Notes: generated from the sequence alone by a model not told the origin. A stretch of 64,000 nucleotides of DNA from CAZOHG01 sp964579725 (GCA_964579725.1 CAZOHG010000002.1:66044-130043); one strand, 5' to 3'. Shown: positions 41,374-50,811, counted from the first letter of the stretch. A program made the numbers and translations.

Positions 41374-42089
41374 GCTGCTGCGGATTTCCGGAGGCACGCT
41401 CCCTGTACTACCAGCATTACCCTGTCGTAGAAATCCAACAAACCTTTTACCAGCTACCCCGTTTGGAAACCGCCTTTAAATGGCGTCGAGATGCCCCGGC
41501 CGATTTTACCTTTTCCATGAAGGTTTGGCAGGCCGTCACACACGAAGCGACCAGTCCCACTTACCGCCGCATGAGAATGCCCATTCAATATTACCGGAAA
41601 AAGGACTACGGCTCGTTCAAACCCACGCGAGTGGTGTTTCAGGCATGGGAAAATTCTAAAAAGGTGGCCGAGGCCATGCAAGCCGCTGCCGTGGTGTTCC
41701 AGTGCCCGGCCAGCTTTCAACCGACAGAAACCAATGTGGCAAACTTGCGGCGTTTTTTTTCGTCCGTAGACCGTGGCAATTTGATCTTTGTGTGGGAACC
41801 TCGCGGCCGCTGGGAGCCCGAATTAGTCCGACAATTGTGTGAGGAACTTACCCTCATTCACGGCGTAGATCCCTTTCGTACGCCCCCTGTTGCCGGCGAC
41901 ATCTTCTATTTTCGGTTGCACGGGAAAACAAATTACCGGTACGCCTACACAGAGAGTGAACTGGTAGAACTCAAACACCAGGTGCTTTCTCTCAAGAAAC
42001 CGGGATTTGTTTTGTTCAACAACTCCAATATGAAGTCCGACGCCTCACGATTCATTCAACTACTCCACCAGGAAGTGTCCGTTTCTTAG
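41331..42089 (+). CDS. DUF72 family protein
   Basis: A 252-residue protein of the DUF72 TIM-barrel family (YecE-like): IKVGCCGFPEARSLYYQHYP, EIQQTFYQLPR, FTFSMKVWQAVTHE, VVFQCPASFQPTETN, DIFYFRLHGK and FVLFNNSNMKSDA. The family is widespread and of unknown function. The start is a TTG inside the archaemetzincin gene with GGAG 7 bases upstream; this overlap suggests translational coupling. No in-frame ATG occurs before the conserved core. Confidence 0.9.
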   Translation: MSELSPKTQANIKVGCCGFPEARSLYYQHYPVVEIQQTFYQLPRLETAFKWRRDAPADFTFSMKVWQAVTHEATSPTYRRMRMPIQYYRKKDYGSFKPTRVVFQAWENSKKVAEAMQAAAVVFQCPASFQPTETNVANLRRFFSSVDRGNLIFVWEPRGRWEPELVRQLCEELTLIHGVDPFRTPPVAGDIFYFRLHGKTNYRYAYTESELVELKHQVLSLKKPGFVLFNNSNMKSDASRFIQLLHQEVSVS

Positions 42090-42215
42090 GAATCTTCACA
42101 ATCGGTTTGAGGATTTGCGTTTTTTAGGGGGAAACAGAAAGGCCGAAAAAGGGGAAACCTGGCCAAAACCAAAAAACTTGTGCCGAATTGTTGGGCAAAC
42201 GGGTAGAGGTGAGCC

Positions 42216-43007
42216 TTAGATAATTCCGACGGCGGATTGGGGCAGCCAGCCTTCCTTGCCGTCCGACAAACGAATCTCAAGCCACCGGTTGTTTTTCTGT
42301 TCCACTTTGACCTTCACTCCTTCATGCAGGGAAAAAATGATCGTCCCTGAGGCAGAAGGAGCGCTACGCACGTCAACCTTGGGAACCAGCACTACGGCCT
42401 CAACCGTGTGCGTTTCCGACCAGGCTTTCGCCGCCAGGGTGAAGGTAAAAAGGACAAAAAGAACCCCAATTCCCCACGCAAGTCGTTTTAAAAATCGGCG
42501 CAGGCGCAGTTGGCGGATGAGCAACACGGCAATCAGGGTCACAATCAGCAAAATGTACAGTCCGAGGGCAATCGCCAGCAAAGCCCCCATTCCGAAAAGA
42601 TTTTGAAATTGGCGGAAATACCGCACATAAAACAATTCGGGAATCGTTGGAATACGATCGACCACGTGGAGATTAACCAGACTTAAATTGTGGCGAATAT
42701 CCTCGTCCCGGGGTGAAAGCCGAAGTGCCCTGTTGTAATTCAACACCGCCAACCCGATTTTGTGTTGTTTGTAGTAGGCATTTCCTAAATTGTAATACAC
42801 TTCGGGTGAGCCGTAGCCCATTCGGAGAATCTCTTCGTAAGCCTTGGCGGCTTCTGTGTACTTTCCCTTCTGGTAAAATTCATTCCCTTTCTGGAACAAA
42901 TAGCTTTTCTGGTCGGCTCGTGCCCACGGGTGTGCCAGTCCCAAAAAAAGGGCAACCAACCAAACCGTTCGAATGAAAACCCGCGTTCTGTGTGTGATCT
43001 CTCTCAT
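42216..43007 (-). CDS. batE: BatE: TPR and SH3-like membrane protein
   Basis: 263 residues. A signal or anchor segment (about 10-31) leads to TPR repeats (about 35-105: KGNEFYQKGKYTEAAKAYEE, PEVYYNLGNAYYKQHKIGL). Two membrane segments follow (about 137-165 and 180-200), then a bacterial SH3-like domain (about 205-263: VDVRSAPSASGTIIFSLHEG, WLEIRLSDGKEGWLP). This is the BatE layout, the last gene of Bat operons. It is probably a periplasmic scaffold of the Bat complex. It lies 10 bp after batD and is convergent with the DUF72 gene. Confidence 0.88.
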   Translation of the reverse strand: MREITHRTRVFIRTVWLVALFLGLAHPWARADQKSYLFQKGNEFYQKGKYTEAAKAYEEILRMGYGSPEVYYNLGNAYYKQHKIGLAVLNYNRALRLSPRDEDIRHNLSLVNLHVVDRIPTIPELFYVRYFRQFQNLFGMGALLAIALGLYILLIVTLIAVLLIRQLRLRRFLKRLAWGIGVLFVLFTFTLAAKAWSETHTVEAVVLVPKVDVRSAPSASGTIIFSLHEGVKVKVEQKNNRWLEIRLSDGKEGWLPQSAVGII

Positions 43008-43016
43008 TTCTCTCGT

Positions 43017-44864
43017 CTAAATCGCCTTTTCTAATCGAACAATCGCTTCGCTGGCATCGTTGTAACAGGCTTGCATTTCGTCTGTTGTGCTATTGGCCGG
43101 AGCAAAGCGTTGAAAATCACACGTATTCAAACAATTCAAGTATTTCCGGATGGTTTCTTCGTCTACACCATGGTTTCGCAAGAGGCTCTCCACCTCATCG
43201 CTCATGATGCCCGCCGCAGGCAGATTAAATTTGTCTGCCAAAAATCCGATGAGCGCCCGAGAAATTTCGGCAAAAAAATCTTTCTGAGTCTTTTCAGCCA
43301 GTAATTTTTTGGCGGTTTGAAGCCGTTTCCGCGCCAATTGATTGGCGCGTTGACTCCGCGCAAAGGCCACATTCGTTTCCAATCTGTCCTGGTACCGCTT
43401 GTACCCGAAGGCACCGCCAAGAGCCAAAAGGGGCATAAAAATCAGAAGCCAGAAAAGCGGCGTCTGGTAGAAAAGGTGGTTCAGCCGAATGAACTTGGGC
43501 GACTCGGTTTTAATAAAGCGAATGTCTTTTCCCACCAATTGCACTTCCTCTTTGGACAATCCCTCGCCCAACGAAACGGCCGTTTCAGCGCCGGGAGCTA
43601 CCCGAACAGTAAAAGCCGGTGAGTGCAGCGTTCGGTAGGTCCCTTTAATCGGGTCAAAATAGCTAAACGAGATCGGCGCAATGTGCTGTTCCCCGGGAAA
43701 TCGGGGAATGAGAACGTATTCGAACTGCTTAAATCCGGTCACACCGGTTGCCGCCCGGGTAATTTTTTGTGTGACTTTCGGCTCGTACTTTTCAAAATCG
43801 GGAGGAAGAGTCAATTTTGGCTCCGGCAGCATTTTAATATTTCCCGAGCCGGAAATTTTAACCGTCAGTGTAATGGCTTCGTTGGCTTTGACCGAATCCT
43901 TGCTCACCGTGGCTTTCAGATTGAACTGCCCCACCGCTCCCGAAAAATCCGCCGGTTTCCCGGCTTCAGGCAGAGGCAGTACGTGAATCGTAATAGGGCG
44001 GGATCGAATATCTTCCTGAACTTCCCGTCCAAAAAAATCATCGTTGAAAAACTGGTCAAAAATGTCCCCTGAGCGCCGTCGGGAGCGCACCCGCACCTGG
44101 CAGGTTACCACCATGGGGTCAATTATTTTGTCCCCCGGCGCGGTGGGGAAAAGAACCATTTTTTTCAAATCGGCCACCACATATTTGACGCCATTGTAAA
44201 TTTCATTGCGGGTTTGAGGCCGCGCGGACAGAGGCACATCCTCCGCCCAAAATCCGGCGGTTTTGGGGAGGGTTTTGATGGAATACCCCGTCACGGACAC
44301 CCGGGTGTAAATCCGGTACGTAATCACCAACGGCTCGTTCTGGTACACTCTCCGCTTGCTAACCAGGGCGCGCAGAAAAAGCTGGCCGCGGCGAGGCCCG
44401 GTGGCTTTTGGTGTTGCCGACCGCGGGGTCTGCCCGGGGGCCCCGGCTACAGGAGGCGGAGCCGCTGCACCCTTTTGAACCTGAATAGTCAGTCGATTGG
44501 TCTTGTACACCTTGCCTTTAAACCGAACCGGAACGGGCGGAATAGTGTAAATCCCTGGGGCCGTTGCCTGAAAAAAGAAAATGGTCGTTTTGGAAACCGA
44601 CATTCGGCCGTTCACAAATTGAATACTTTGCGAGCTACTGCTTCCGATAAAAGCGGCAAATTTGGAAAGATTCGGCGGTTCAGGCGCGGGGACGTTGTTG
44701 GCTCCGCTGCCCGACACTTCGATGGAAAGCGAAAACTGCTCGCCCACCGTAACGGCATTTCGATCCAGATACGCACGCACCGAAACCTTTGCCGCCCAAA
44801 TCGATTGCAACGGAAAGAGCAATCCCGCTAAAACAAGAATGAAGAATTTAGCCCTTGCGCTCAT
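43017..44864 (-). CDS. batD: BatD: oxygen-tolerance membrane protein
   Basis: About 615 residues from the preferred ATG at 44864, which begins an ideal signal peptide (FFILVLAGLLFPLQSIWA). A TTG at 44906 overlapping the batC stop is an alternative. The long periplasmic part has repeated Ig-like beta domains (VSVRAYLDRNAVTVGEQFSL, LKATVSKDSVKANEAITLTV), then one membrane segment (about 490-510, PLFWLLIFMPLLALGGAFGY) and a cytoplasmic helical C-terminus. This is the BatD (aerotolerance) family. It is thought to act with the von Willebrand A proteins BatA and BatB in envelope stress resistance; the mechanism is unclear. Confidence 0.9.
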   Translation of the reverse strand: MSARAKFFILVLAGLLFPLQSIWAAKVSVRAYLDRNAVTVGEQFSLSIEVSGSGANNVPAPEPPNLSKFAAFIGSSSSQSIQFVNGRMSVSKTTIFFFQATAPGIYTIPPVPVRFKGKVYKTNRLTIQVQKGAAAPPPVAGAPGQTPRSATPKATGPRRGQLFLRALVSKRRVYQNEPLVITYRIYTRVSVTGYSIKTLPKTAGFWAEDVPLSARPQTRNEIYNGVKYVVADLKKMVLFPTAPGDKIIDPMVVTCQVRVRSRRRSGDIFDQFFNDDFFGREVQEDIRSRPITIHVLPLPEAGKPADFSGAVGQFNLKATVSKDSVKANEAITLTVKISGSGNIKMLPEPKLTLPPDFEKYEPKVTQKITRAATGVTGFKQFEYVLIPRFPGEQHIAPISFSYFDPIKGTYRTLHSPAFTVRVAPGAETAVSLGEGLSKEEVQLVGKDIRFIKTESPKFIRLNHLFYQTPLFWLLIFMPLLALGGAFGYKRYQDRLETNVAFARSQRANQLARKRLQTAKKLLAEKTQKDFFAEISRALIGFLADKFNLPAAGIMSDEVESLLRNHGVDEETIRKYLNCLNTCDFQRFAPANSTTDEMQACYNDASEAIVRLEKAI

Positions 44865-44899
44865 TTTACCTGCTGAATTCACGCTCCATTTCCGTGTTT

Positions 44900-45664
44900 T
44901 TACCAATCTTTTAACACCCGCACGCGGCCGCCGTGTTGTTGCATTTCACGCTTTTTCTGAAGCTTTTTTTCGTCATTTTTCAGCGCGTCTAAAATCCGTT
45001 CCGCGTCCTTTTTGCTCATCTGGTTCTTTTTCTTGTTTTGAGCCTGTTGTTGCTGTTGCTGTTGCTTCTGCTTGTTCTGTTGCTGTTTTTTTTGCTGCTG
45101 TTGCTGCTGTTTTTGTTGATTCTGTTGCTGTTGATTTTTCTTTTTCCCCTGTTGTTGCTGCTGCTGCTTCTGTTTTTTCTGTTGATTCTGATTGGGATTT
45201 TGCCGCTGTTTTTTGGCGTTTTCCTTCAACTTACGCCGCACAAATTCCAGATTGTACTTCGCGTCCCTGTCCGTCGGGTCTAATTTAAGCGCCTGCTTGT
45301 AGGCCAAAATGCTTTCGGGCAACTTCCCCAATCGGTACAGGGCATTCCCCAAATTGTAATAGGTCTGCTCCTGCAGGTGAATGTCCCTGGCGTTCAGGGC
45401 TTTTTGGTAGGCCTGAAGCGCTTCCTTGTATTTCTTCTTCTTGTACAGGGCATTCCCTACGTCAAAGTGAATAAGCGGAGACTCGGGATTTTTCAACAGA
45501 GCGTCCTGATATTTGTTCAGCGCTTCGTCGTATTTTTTCGCCTTAAATAGGGCGTTCCCTTTCTTCACGCGCGAACGAGCTGTGTCTGCACGGCTTGCCG
45601 TCTGAGTGAACAGAACGCTCAAAAACAGGGCACCAAAAAGAAAATAAGGGCCAATTTTACGCAT
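44900..45664 (-). CDS. batC: BatC: TPR protein with Gln/Lys-rich tail
   Basis: 254 residues. A signal peptide (about 1-26) is followed by three TPR repeats (about 32-145; FKAKKYDEALNKYQDALLKN, YYNLGNALYRLGKLPESILA). A long low-complexity tail (about 155-215) consists almost only of Gln, Lys and Asn, then MSKKDAERILDALKNDEKKL, a short conserved helix typical of BatC ends. TPR-only BatC proteins accompany BatA/BatB. The tail is unusually long and repetitive. It lies 32 bp after batB. Confidence 0.87.
   Translation of the reverse strand: MRKIGPYFLFGALFLSVLFTQTASRADTARSRVKKGNALFKAKKYDEALNKYQDALLKNPESPLIHFDVGNALYKKKKYKEALQAYQKALNARDIHLQEQTYYNLGNALYRLGKLPESILAYKQALKLDPTDRDAKYNLEFVRRKLKENAKKQRQNPNQNQQKKQKQQQQQQGKKKNQQQQNQQKQQQQQQKKQQQNKQKQQQQQQQAQNKKKNQMSKKDAERILDALKNDEKKLQKKREMQQHGGRVRVLKDW
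45025..45210. repeat. Triplet-repeat-like low-complexity tract in batC
   Basis: On the coding strand this is a run of CAG/CAA/AAG/AAA/AAC codons giving Gln, Lys and Asn. On the plus strand it appears as TTG/CTG/TTT triplets. Such tracts can change length by slippage in multiples of three without breaking the frame. Confidence 0.8.
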
Positions 45665-45696
45665 GGGTCAATTCGATTTCCTTCCAATTCCGGATT

Positions 45697-46728
45697 TCAG
45701 GCAAAACGTCCCTTCCATTCACGCTTCACTTTTCGGCGCTCGGGGATGAGTATTTCGAGCAGCAACAACACCAGACCGACCGCTAAAAAATATTGAAAGC
45801 GATCTTCGTACTGTGAAAAAATCCGAGAGGCCAGTTCCTTTTTCTGCATTTTGGAAATGTCCGCGTAAATTTTGCCCAACTCCATTTCGCCCGGAGTCGC
45901 GTGGTAGTACTTTCCCCCTGTTTGAAGGGCGATTTTTTCAAGCGTGACCTCGTCCAACTTGGTGAGAACCACATTTCCCTGGGCATCTTTTTTAAATCCT
46001 AAACTCTTGCCGTTGGCGTCGTACAAAGGAATCGGCACCCCCTGAGGCGATCCGATTCCCACTGTGTAAATCACCACTCCCTCTTTTTCGGCTGCTTCTG
46101 CCATTTTCAACGGATCGCCCTGCAAATTTTCGCCGTCCGTGATGATAATCAGCACCTTGTGCTTCCGTTCTTTCTGAACGAACGACCGCATTGCTACCTC
46201 AATTGCTTTGCCGATGTTCGTACCCGGTTTGGGAATCAGATGCGTGTCCATGATGTCCAGGAACATTTTGGCCGCCGAATAGTCCAGCGTCAGCGGGCAT
46301 TGCACAAAGGCATCGCCGGCAAAAGCAATCAGCCCGATTCGATCGCCCTGCAAATGATTAATCAGATTAGCCACTTCGTGTTTGGACTTTTCCAACCGGT
46401 TGGGTTTAATGTCCTCAGCTTTCATTGAAAGAGACACGTCCAGCGCCACGAAAATATCCACGCCCTTGCGCTTCACCTCCTCCAATTTCGTCCCAATTTG
46501 TGGGCGGGCTAAAGCCAGAATAAAAAAAGTCGCACTTAAAATGAGTAACGCGTTTTTCCACCGTTGGTTTCGGCCGCTGTACGAAACCATGAGCTTTTTC
46601 AGAACGGCGACATTCCCAAAGCGTTCCAGCGCTTTGCGCTTGTTTTGGGCTGCCCAGTACAAAAAGACGATCCAACCCGGAATCAACACAAGCAAATACA
46701 AAAGATGTTCGTTTGCAAATCGAAGCAT
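45697..46728 (-). CDS. batB: BatB: von Willebrand factor A membrane protein
   Basis: 343 residues. It has an N-terminal hydrophobic segment (FANEHLLYLLVLIPGWIVFL), a second one near 60-75, a VWA domain (about 88-290), and a C-terminal membrane segment (FQYFLAVGLVLLLLEILIPE). The metal-ion-dependent adhesion site is complete: DVSLSMKAED, the Thr of the second loop (PKPGTNIG) and ITDGENL. The Aer-type batB place, right after batA, supports the name. It should face the periplasm and bind partner proteins through the VWA metal site. Confidence 0.9.
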   Translation of the reverse strand: MLRFANEHLLYLLVLIPGWIVFLYWAAQNKRKALERFGNVAVLKKLMVSYSGRNQRWKNALLILSATFFILALARPQIGTKLEEVKRKGVDIFVALDVSLSMKAEDIKPNRLEKSKHEVANLINHLQGDRIGLIAFAGDAFVQCPLTLDYSAAKMFLDIMDTHLIPKPGTNIGKAIEVAMRSFVQKERKHKVLIIITDGENLQGDPLKMAEAAEKEGVVIYTVGIGSPQGVPIPLYDANGKSLGFKKDAQGNVVLTKLDEVTLEKIALQTGGKYYHATPGEMELGKIYADISKMQKKELASRIFSQYEDRFQYFLAVGLVLLLLEILIPERRKVKREWKGRFA

Positions 46729-46744
46729 GAACGTTCCCCGTTTT

Positions 46745-47737
46745 TTAGGGCAGTTTCCGAAATTTCGTGTTCGCCAAAATGACTTCCCCGATCAACAAAA
46801 TCAGTCCAAGTGCCAGAAAATTCACAAAAAGCTCTTTGTACTTGGTGTACTCTTTAATGTGAATTTTGGTTTTCTCCAATTTTCCGATTTCTTTGTAAAT
46901 TTGCCGAAGTGAGTGGGTGTCCGTTGCCCGAAAATACCGGCCCCCCGTAATGGAAGCAATTTGCTTGAGCAGATTTTCGTCGATTTCAACCGGCATCCGT
47001 ACATAGCGCTTGCCGAAAAACGGATCTTGAACAGGGTAAAGGGCCGACCCGCGCGTGCCTGCTCCAATGGTGTAAATCCGAATACCCATGGCTTTGGCTA
47101 CCTGGGCAGCCGTAATCGGGTCCAGCTCACCGGCATTGTTGCGCCCGTCCGTCAAAAGAATAATCACCTTGCTCTTGGCCCGGCTGTCCCGCAATCGGTT
47201 GACGCAATTGGCCAGCGCCATTCCGATGGCCGTTCCGTCATCGATAATGCCAATCTTTACGTCCTTAATGAATTTGAGCAGAATGCCGTAGTCCAGCGTC
47301 AGGGGACATTGGGTGTAGCTGTCGCGGGCAAAAACAACCAACCCGATTCGGTCGTTCTTTCGCCCTTTGACGAATTCTTCGGCCACCAATTTCGCCGCTT
47401 CCAATCGATTTTTAGGCTTAAAATCCTCCGCCAGCATGGAACTGGACAAATCCATTGCCAGCATGATGTCAATGCCTTCCGTGGTTACTTCCTGGTGTGT
47501 GCTGCCCGACTGGGGTCGCGCCAGTGCGACAATCAACAAAATAACGGCCAGCGTCCGCAACCCGAACAAGATGTTCCGGTAGGCGCTCCAGCGCGATTTC
47601 CCCGCCGCTTTCACCAGGCCTAAATTGGAGTAGCGCAGCGTGGCGGTTTGTCGGCGCCCTCTTTTCAGGTGCACGTAGAAAAGAACCGGCACAAGCAAAA
47701 GCAGTAGCAAGAATTCTGGATTTGCAAAACGAAACAC
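46745..47737 (-). CDS. batA: BatA: von Willebrand factor A membrane protein
   Basis: 330 residues starting at GTG behind GGAGGGGGAG. Layout matches BatB: N-terminal membrane segment (PEFLLLLLLVPVLFYVHL), one near 55-75, a VWA domain with DLSSSMLAEDF, IDDGTAIGMAL and LLTDGRNN (a full MIDAS), and a C-terminal membrane segment (FVNFLALGLILLIGEVILA). BatA and BatB are partners in the Bat complex required for aerotolerance or stress survival in several bacteria. The gene is 3 bp after the BatD-like gene. Confidence 0.9.
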   Translation of the reverse strand: MFRFANPEFLLLLLLVPVLFYVHLKRGRRQTATLRYSNLGLVKAAGKSRWSAYRNILFGLRTLAVILLIVALARPQSGSTHQEVTTEGIDIMLAMDLSSSMLAEDFKPKNRLEAAKLVAEEFVKGRKNDRIGLVVFARDSYTQCPLTLDYGILLKFIKDVKIGIIDDGTAIGMALANCVNRLRDSRAKSKVIILLTDGRNNAGELDPITAAQVAKAMGIRIYTIGAGTRGSALYPVQDPFFGKRYVRMPVEIDENLLKQIASITGGRYFRATDTHSLRQIYKEIGKLEKTKIHIKEYTKYKELFVNFLALGLILLIGEVILANTKFRKLP

Positions 47738-47740
47738 GAT

Positions 47741-48802
47741 TTACTCCCCCTCCGCCGTTTTCCCCGATTCGGCCGTTTCGCCATCGGAAACCGGTGCCGT
47801 TTCAGCCGATTCCGACTCTGCCACAGGTGACGTTTCCTCCACAGTTTCCTCTTCGGGAGCCGCCACAACCTTCGTTTCATTAACAAAATCGAACGCCAAG
47901 GCCAACACCCGCGCATTCTCCTCGTCCGTCGGACGGTATTTGGCAAATTTCACCAGATCGGCCAAATCCGTCAAATCGCTTATTTTTTCGAAAACGGAAT
48001 CATCCAGCGCCACCTGCCGCAGTTCGTCCAGCAATTCCGTCGAGGTCAAATCCAGGGCGTCGATGCCGAAACGACCGGCCACGTAGCGCCGAATAATGTC
48101 CGAAATTTCACTGTAATAGGCTTTCACCTGATTTTTTTCCAGTAGTCCACTTTTGGAAAGCGTTTCCAAAGCCTCCAAAGCGATCTCGTGGGGCGGACGA
48201 GGCGGCTCCGCCTTCTGAGGAAGCAGCGGCTTACCGGATTTTTTCCGCCACCAAAAATAAACACCCAGCCCCAAAAGCAGAAGAATCAGAAGTCCCGCCA
48301 AACCATCGCGAACGAGGGGTTTCCAATCGAAGGGAAGTTCCACCGGGGGTTTGATGTCCTTAATATCCCCCTCCGCGCTGGGCGCCAGGCTTTCCACCTC
48401 GATTTTAATCGCTTCCGACTTAAGGGTGTGCCAAACGGTGTCCGGCGGAATGCTATATTGTACGGCAATGGGCGGGATTTGAAATTTGCCCACCTCAAAG
48501 GTCGAAATTTTGTACCGGACACGGTTGACAATCACTCCGTTTTGTTTCTCAGGGTCAAACACGTGGTAATCGCGGATTTCAAACTGACCCAGATTTTCGG
48601 CCAACTGAGGAAGTTTCACCCGGACGTTCGGAGCGTGGGTAACGGTCACCGTGTACGCAATTACGTCGCCAATGGTGATTTTGGACTTGTCCACTGTGGA
48701 TTGAATGGCGATCTTTCCGGAATTCGCCCAGGCCGTTGCCAAAATGAGAAAGAGCCCGGCAAAAATCCCCCCAAAAATGGTCACCCTTCGGATTTTTCCC
48801 AC
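47741..48802 (-). CDS. BatD-like membrane protein with acidic tail
   Basis: About 353 residues. The GTG at 48802 is preferred because AGAGGAG lies 5 bases upstream; another GTG at 48817 overlaps the previous stop. After a signal peptide comes a BatD-type Ig domain (about 30-150: IQSTVDKSKITIGDVIAYTV), a membrane segment (LAGLLILLLLGLGVYFWW) and a cytoplasmic helical domain (EISDIIRRYVAGRFGIDALD, STELLDELRQ). The C-terminal ~40 residues are strongly acidic (EEETVEETSPVAESESAETA). It is a short BatD relative placed before batA; a second such protein lies at 51825-52802. Confidence 0.8.
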   Translation of the reverse strand: MGKIRRVTIFGGIFAGLFLILATAWANSGKIAIQSTVDKSKITIGDVIAYTVTVTHAPNVRVKLPQLAENLGQFEIRDYHVFDPEKQNGVIVNRVRYKISTFEVGKFQIPPIAVQYSIPPDTVWHTLKSEAIKIEVESLAPSAEGDIKDIKPPVELPFDWKPLVRDGLAGLLILLLLGLGVYFWWRKKSGKPLLPQKAEPPRPPHEIALEALETLSKSGLLEKNQVKAYYSEISDIIRRYVAGRFGIDALDLTSTELLDELRQVALDDSVFEKISDLTDLADLVKFAKYRPTDEENARVLALAFDFVNETKVVAAPEEETVEETSPVAESESAETAPVSDGETAESGKTAEGE

Positions 48803-48813
48803 TGCTGCTCCTC

Positions 48814-49743
48814 TCACCGAATCTTATCCGAATAAATGCTGACGTTTTCCGCCTGAACCATTCGATCGATTAACTTCTGGTAAGCCTTCTGTTGTTTTTC
48901 TCTCAACAAATCCTGGTAAACCTGCGATTTGACCTCGTTTAGGGGTTTGATTCGAATGACTTTTCCCGCCTTGTTTTTCACGGCGTACTTGTCTTTGTTC
49001 GCTTTGTAGTACAGTTCAATGTCCGAATCGTCGATTTTCACCGTGCGGGCGATTTCCTGCTGCAGGAGCTTTTGCACCATGAAATTTTTCTGCGCCTGAA
49101 ATGTTTCCTCCACCACTTCTTTGTCTTTGTCCAGTCCCTTGCGTTTGGCGCTGTCGTACAAGAGTTCCGTTGCAATGTACTGCTTCAGGAATTCCAGCTT
49201 CTTGGCCTTGTCTTTGAACTGATCCTGCATTTGCGGAGGAAGTTGACTGATCTCAAAGTCCAAATCGCCTTGGGTAATTTCCCGATCGCCGATTTTGGCG
49301 ATGACCGCACCCGGCCGTTTTTTGTGCTTGACCGGATTGAGACTGGTGGTTTCGTTCAGCACTTCTTGCGCGTCCGTCGACCGGCGCAGTCGCTCGAGAC
49401 ACGCCACGATTTTTTTATTGGCTTCCTTAACCAAGCCACTTTTCGGGTAAAAATGCCTGATCTTCAAATAATTAGCCAATGCGTTTTCATAATCGTGCAG
49501 CCGGTCAAAATAGATGTTGGCAATGGTGTACACGATGCTGGCACGCTCAGTTTTGTCCACTTTGTAGCGGTTCAAGTAGGCCTGGTATTCCCCAATGGCC
49601 TGTTTGTACAATTGCCGATTGTACAAATCGTTGGCGTAGTCGCGAATTTGCTCGGCGCTCTGTTGGGGCTTTTGGGAACAGCCCCACAAAGCGACAACTA
49701 AAATAAGACTCCCTAAAAGAGCCGTCTTTTTTACCTGATTCAT
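48814..49743 (-). CDS. TPR / SurA-N-like lipoprotein
   Basis: About 309 residues. The lipobox ALWGC lies near residue 21. Two or three TPR-like repeats (about 28-120: YNRQLYKQAIGEYQAYLNR, IANIYFDRLHDYENALANYL) precede a SurA/trigger-factor-like N-terminal chaperone region with IAKIGDREITQGDLDFEI and EFLKQYIATELLYDSAKRKG. The parvulin PPIase domain itself is not seen; there is only a short linker. It may be a periplasmic chaperone for Bat components. The ATG at 49743 is chosen; a TTG six codons upstream is possible. It sits inside the Bat operon, which is unusual. Confidence 0.78.
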   Translation of the reverse strand: MNQVKKTALLGSLILVVALWGCSQKPQQSAEQIRDYANDLYNRQLYKQAIGEYQAYLNRYKVDKTERASIVYTIANIYFDRLHDYENALANYLKIRHFYPKSGLVKEANKKIVACLERLRRSTDAQEVLNETTSLNPVKHKKRPGAVIAKIGDREITQGDLDFEISQLPPQMQDQFKDKAKKLEFLKQYIATELLYDSAKRKGLDKDKEVVEETFQAQKNFMVQKLLQQEIARTVKIDDSDIELYYKANKDKYAVKNKAGKVIRIKPLNEVKSQVYQDLLREKQQKAYQKLIDRMVQAENVSIYSDKIR

Positions 49744-49877
49744 CTTCACAAATCCCCACAAAAATCCTGGTTCCTTTTACTCATCCAAGCCGCCCCGCGT
49801 TCACGAAAATTATTCCACATTGAGCGGCCCTGTTTTTTCCGAGCCGAAAAGCGGCCGCTTTTGCGGGCCGGTCTTTT

Positions 49878-50756
49878 TTAATGAAAGCGTTTGGCACGCA
49901 TTCTAAAAAATCGAATGAGCGGATCCACGTAGGGGCGGTCGGTCGAAATAGCCACGTGGTCTACGCTCATTGACTTGAACAGTTTCTCCAATTCCTCGCG
50001 CTTCTGAGTCGATTGACTGGCAAAATTCTCGCGAATCGACGGGTCGGAGGTGTCCAACAAATAGATTTCGCCCGTTTCAGCGTCTTCCAATTCCAGCAAT
50101 CCCACATCGGGGAGCGAAATTTCGCGAGGGTCCCGAATGGTCACCGCCACAATGTCGTGTTTTTTATTCACAATTTGGAGGGCTTTTTCAAAACCCTCGG
50201 ACATAAAATCGGACACCAAAAACACCACACTGCGTCGATTGGCGATTCGGTTCAAATATTCCAGAGCCTCACCAATGTCCGTTTTCGAACTCTGGGGTTC
50301 GTGGTAAAACAGTTCCCGAATCACACGCAGAACGTGCGTTTTTCCCTTTTTCGGCGGGACGAATTTCTCCACTTTGTCCGTAAAAATAATCAGGCCGACT
50401 TTATCGTTGTTTTTAATGGCCGAAAAAGCCAAAAGGGCGCAAATTTCAATGGCGATTTCACCCTTCATTTGCTCGACGGTTCCGAATTCCCCGGAGGAGC
50501 TGGCATCCACCATGAGCATGACGGTCAATTCCCTCTCTTCCTCAAACACCTTCACGTAAGGGCGGTTCATTCGGGCGGTCACGTTCCAATCGATGGTACG
50601 CACGTCGTCACCGACGGAATACTCGCGCACCTCGGAAAAATCCATTCCTCTGCCCTTGAAAACCGAGTGGTACTCACCCGCAAACACGTCATTCACCATG
50701 CTTCGGGTCGTGATTTCAATCCGACGAACCTTTTTTAAAATTTCAGTGGGAACCAT
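49878..50756 (-). CDS. DUF58 family protein
   Basis: 292 residues, soluble. The DUF58 signature FKGRGMDFSEVREYSVGDDVRTIDW is at about 34-58, followed by a VWA-like fold (VMLMVDASSSGEFGT, VVFLVSDFM). DUF58 proteins nearly always pair with a MoxR ATPase and Bat proteins, as here, and probably work as the adaptor for MoxR. It lies 55 bp after the moxR stop and 134 bp before the SurA-like lipoprotein gene. Confidence 0.9.
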   Translation of the reverse strand: MVPTEILKKVRRIEITTRSMVNDVFAGEYHSVFKGRGMDFSEVREYSVGDDVRTIDWNVTARMNRPYVKVFEEERELTVMLMVDASSSGEFGTVEQMKGEIAIEICALLAFSAIKNNDKVGLIIFTDKVEKFVPPKKGKTHVLRVIRELFYHEPQSSKTDIGEALEYLNRIANRRSVVFLVSDFMSEGFEKALQIVNKKHDIVAVTIRDPREISLPDVGLLELEDAETGEIYLLDTSDPSIRENFASQSTQKREELEKLFKSMSVDHVAISTDRPYVDPLIRFFRMRAKRFH

Positions 50757-50811
50757 TTGAGCTTTGCGTTTTCCTTTTTACCCGAATTTTACGGTCTAAC
50801 AATCCACAGGT

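Noticed and set aside
45038..45283. A plus-strand frame of almost only Leu, Phe and Val opposite batC
   Set aside because: It is the complement of the Gln/Lys codon tract, not a membrane protein.
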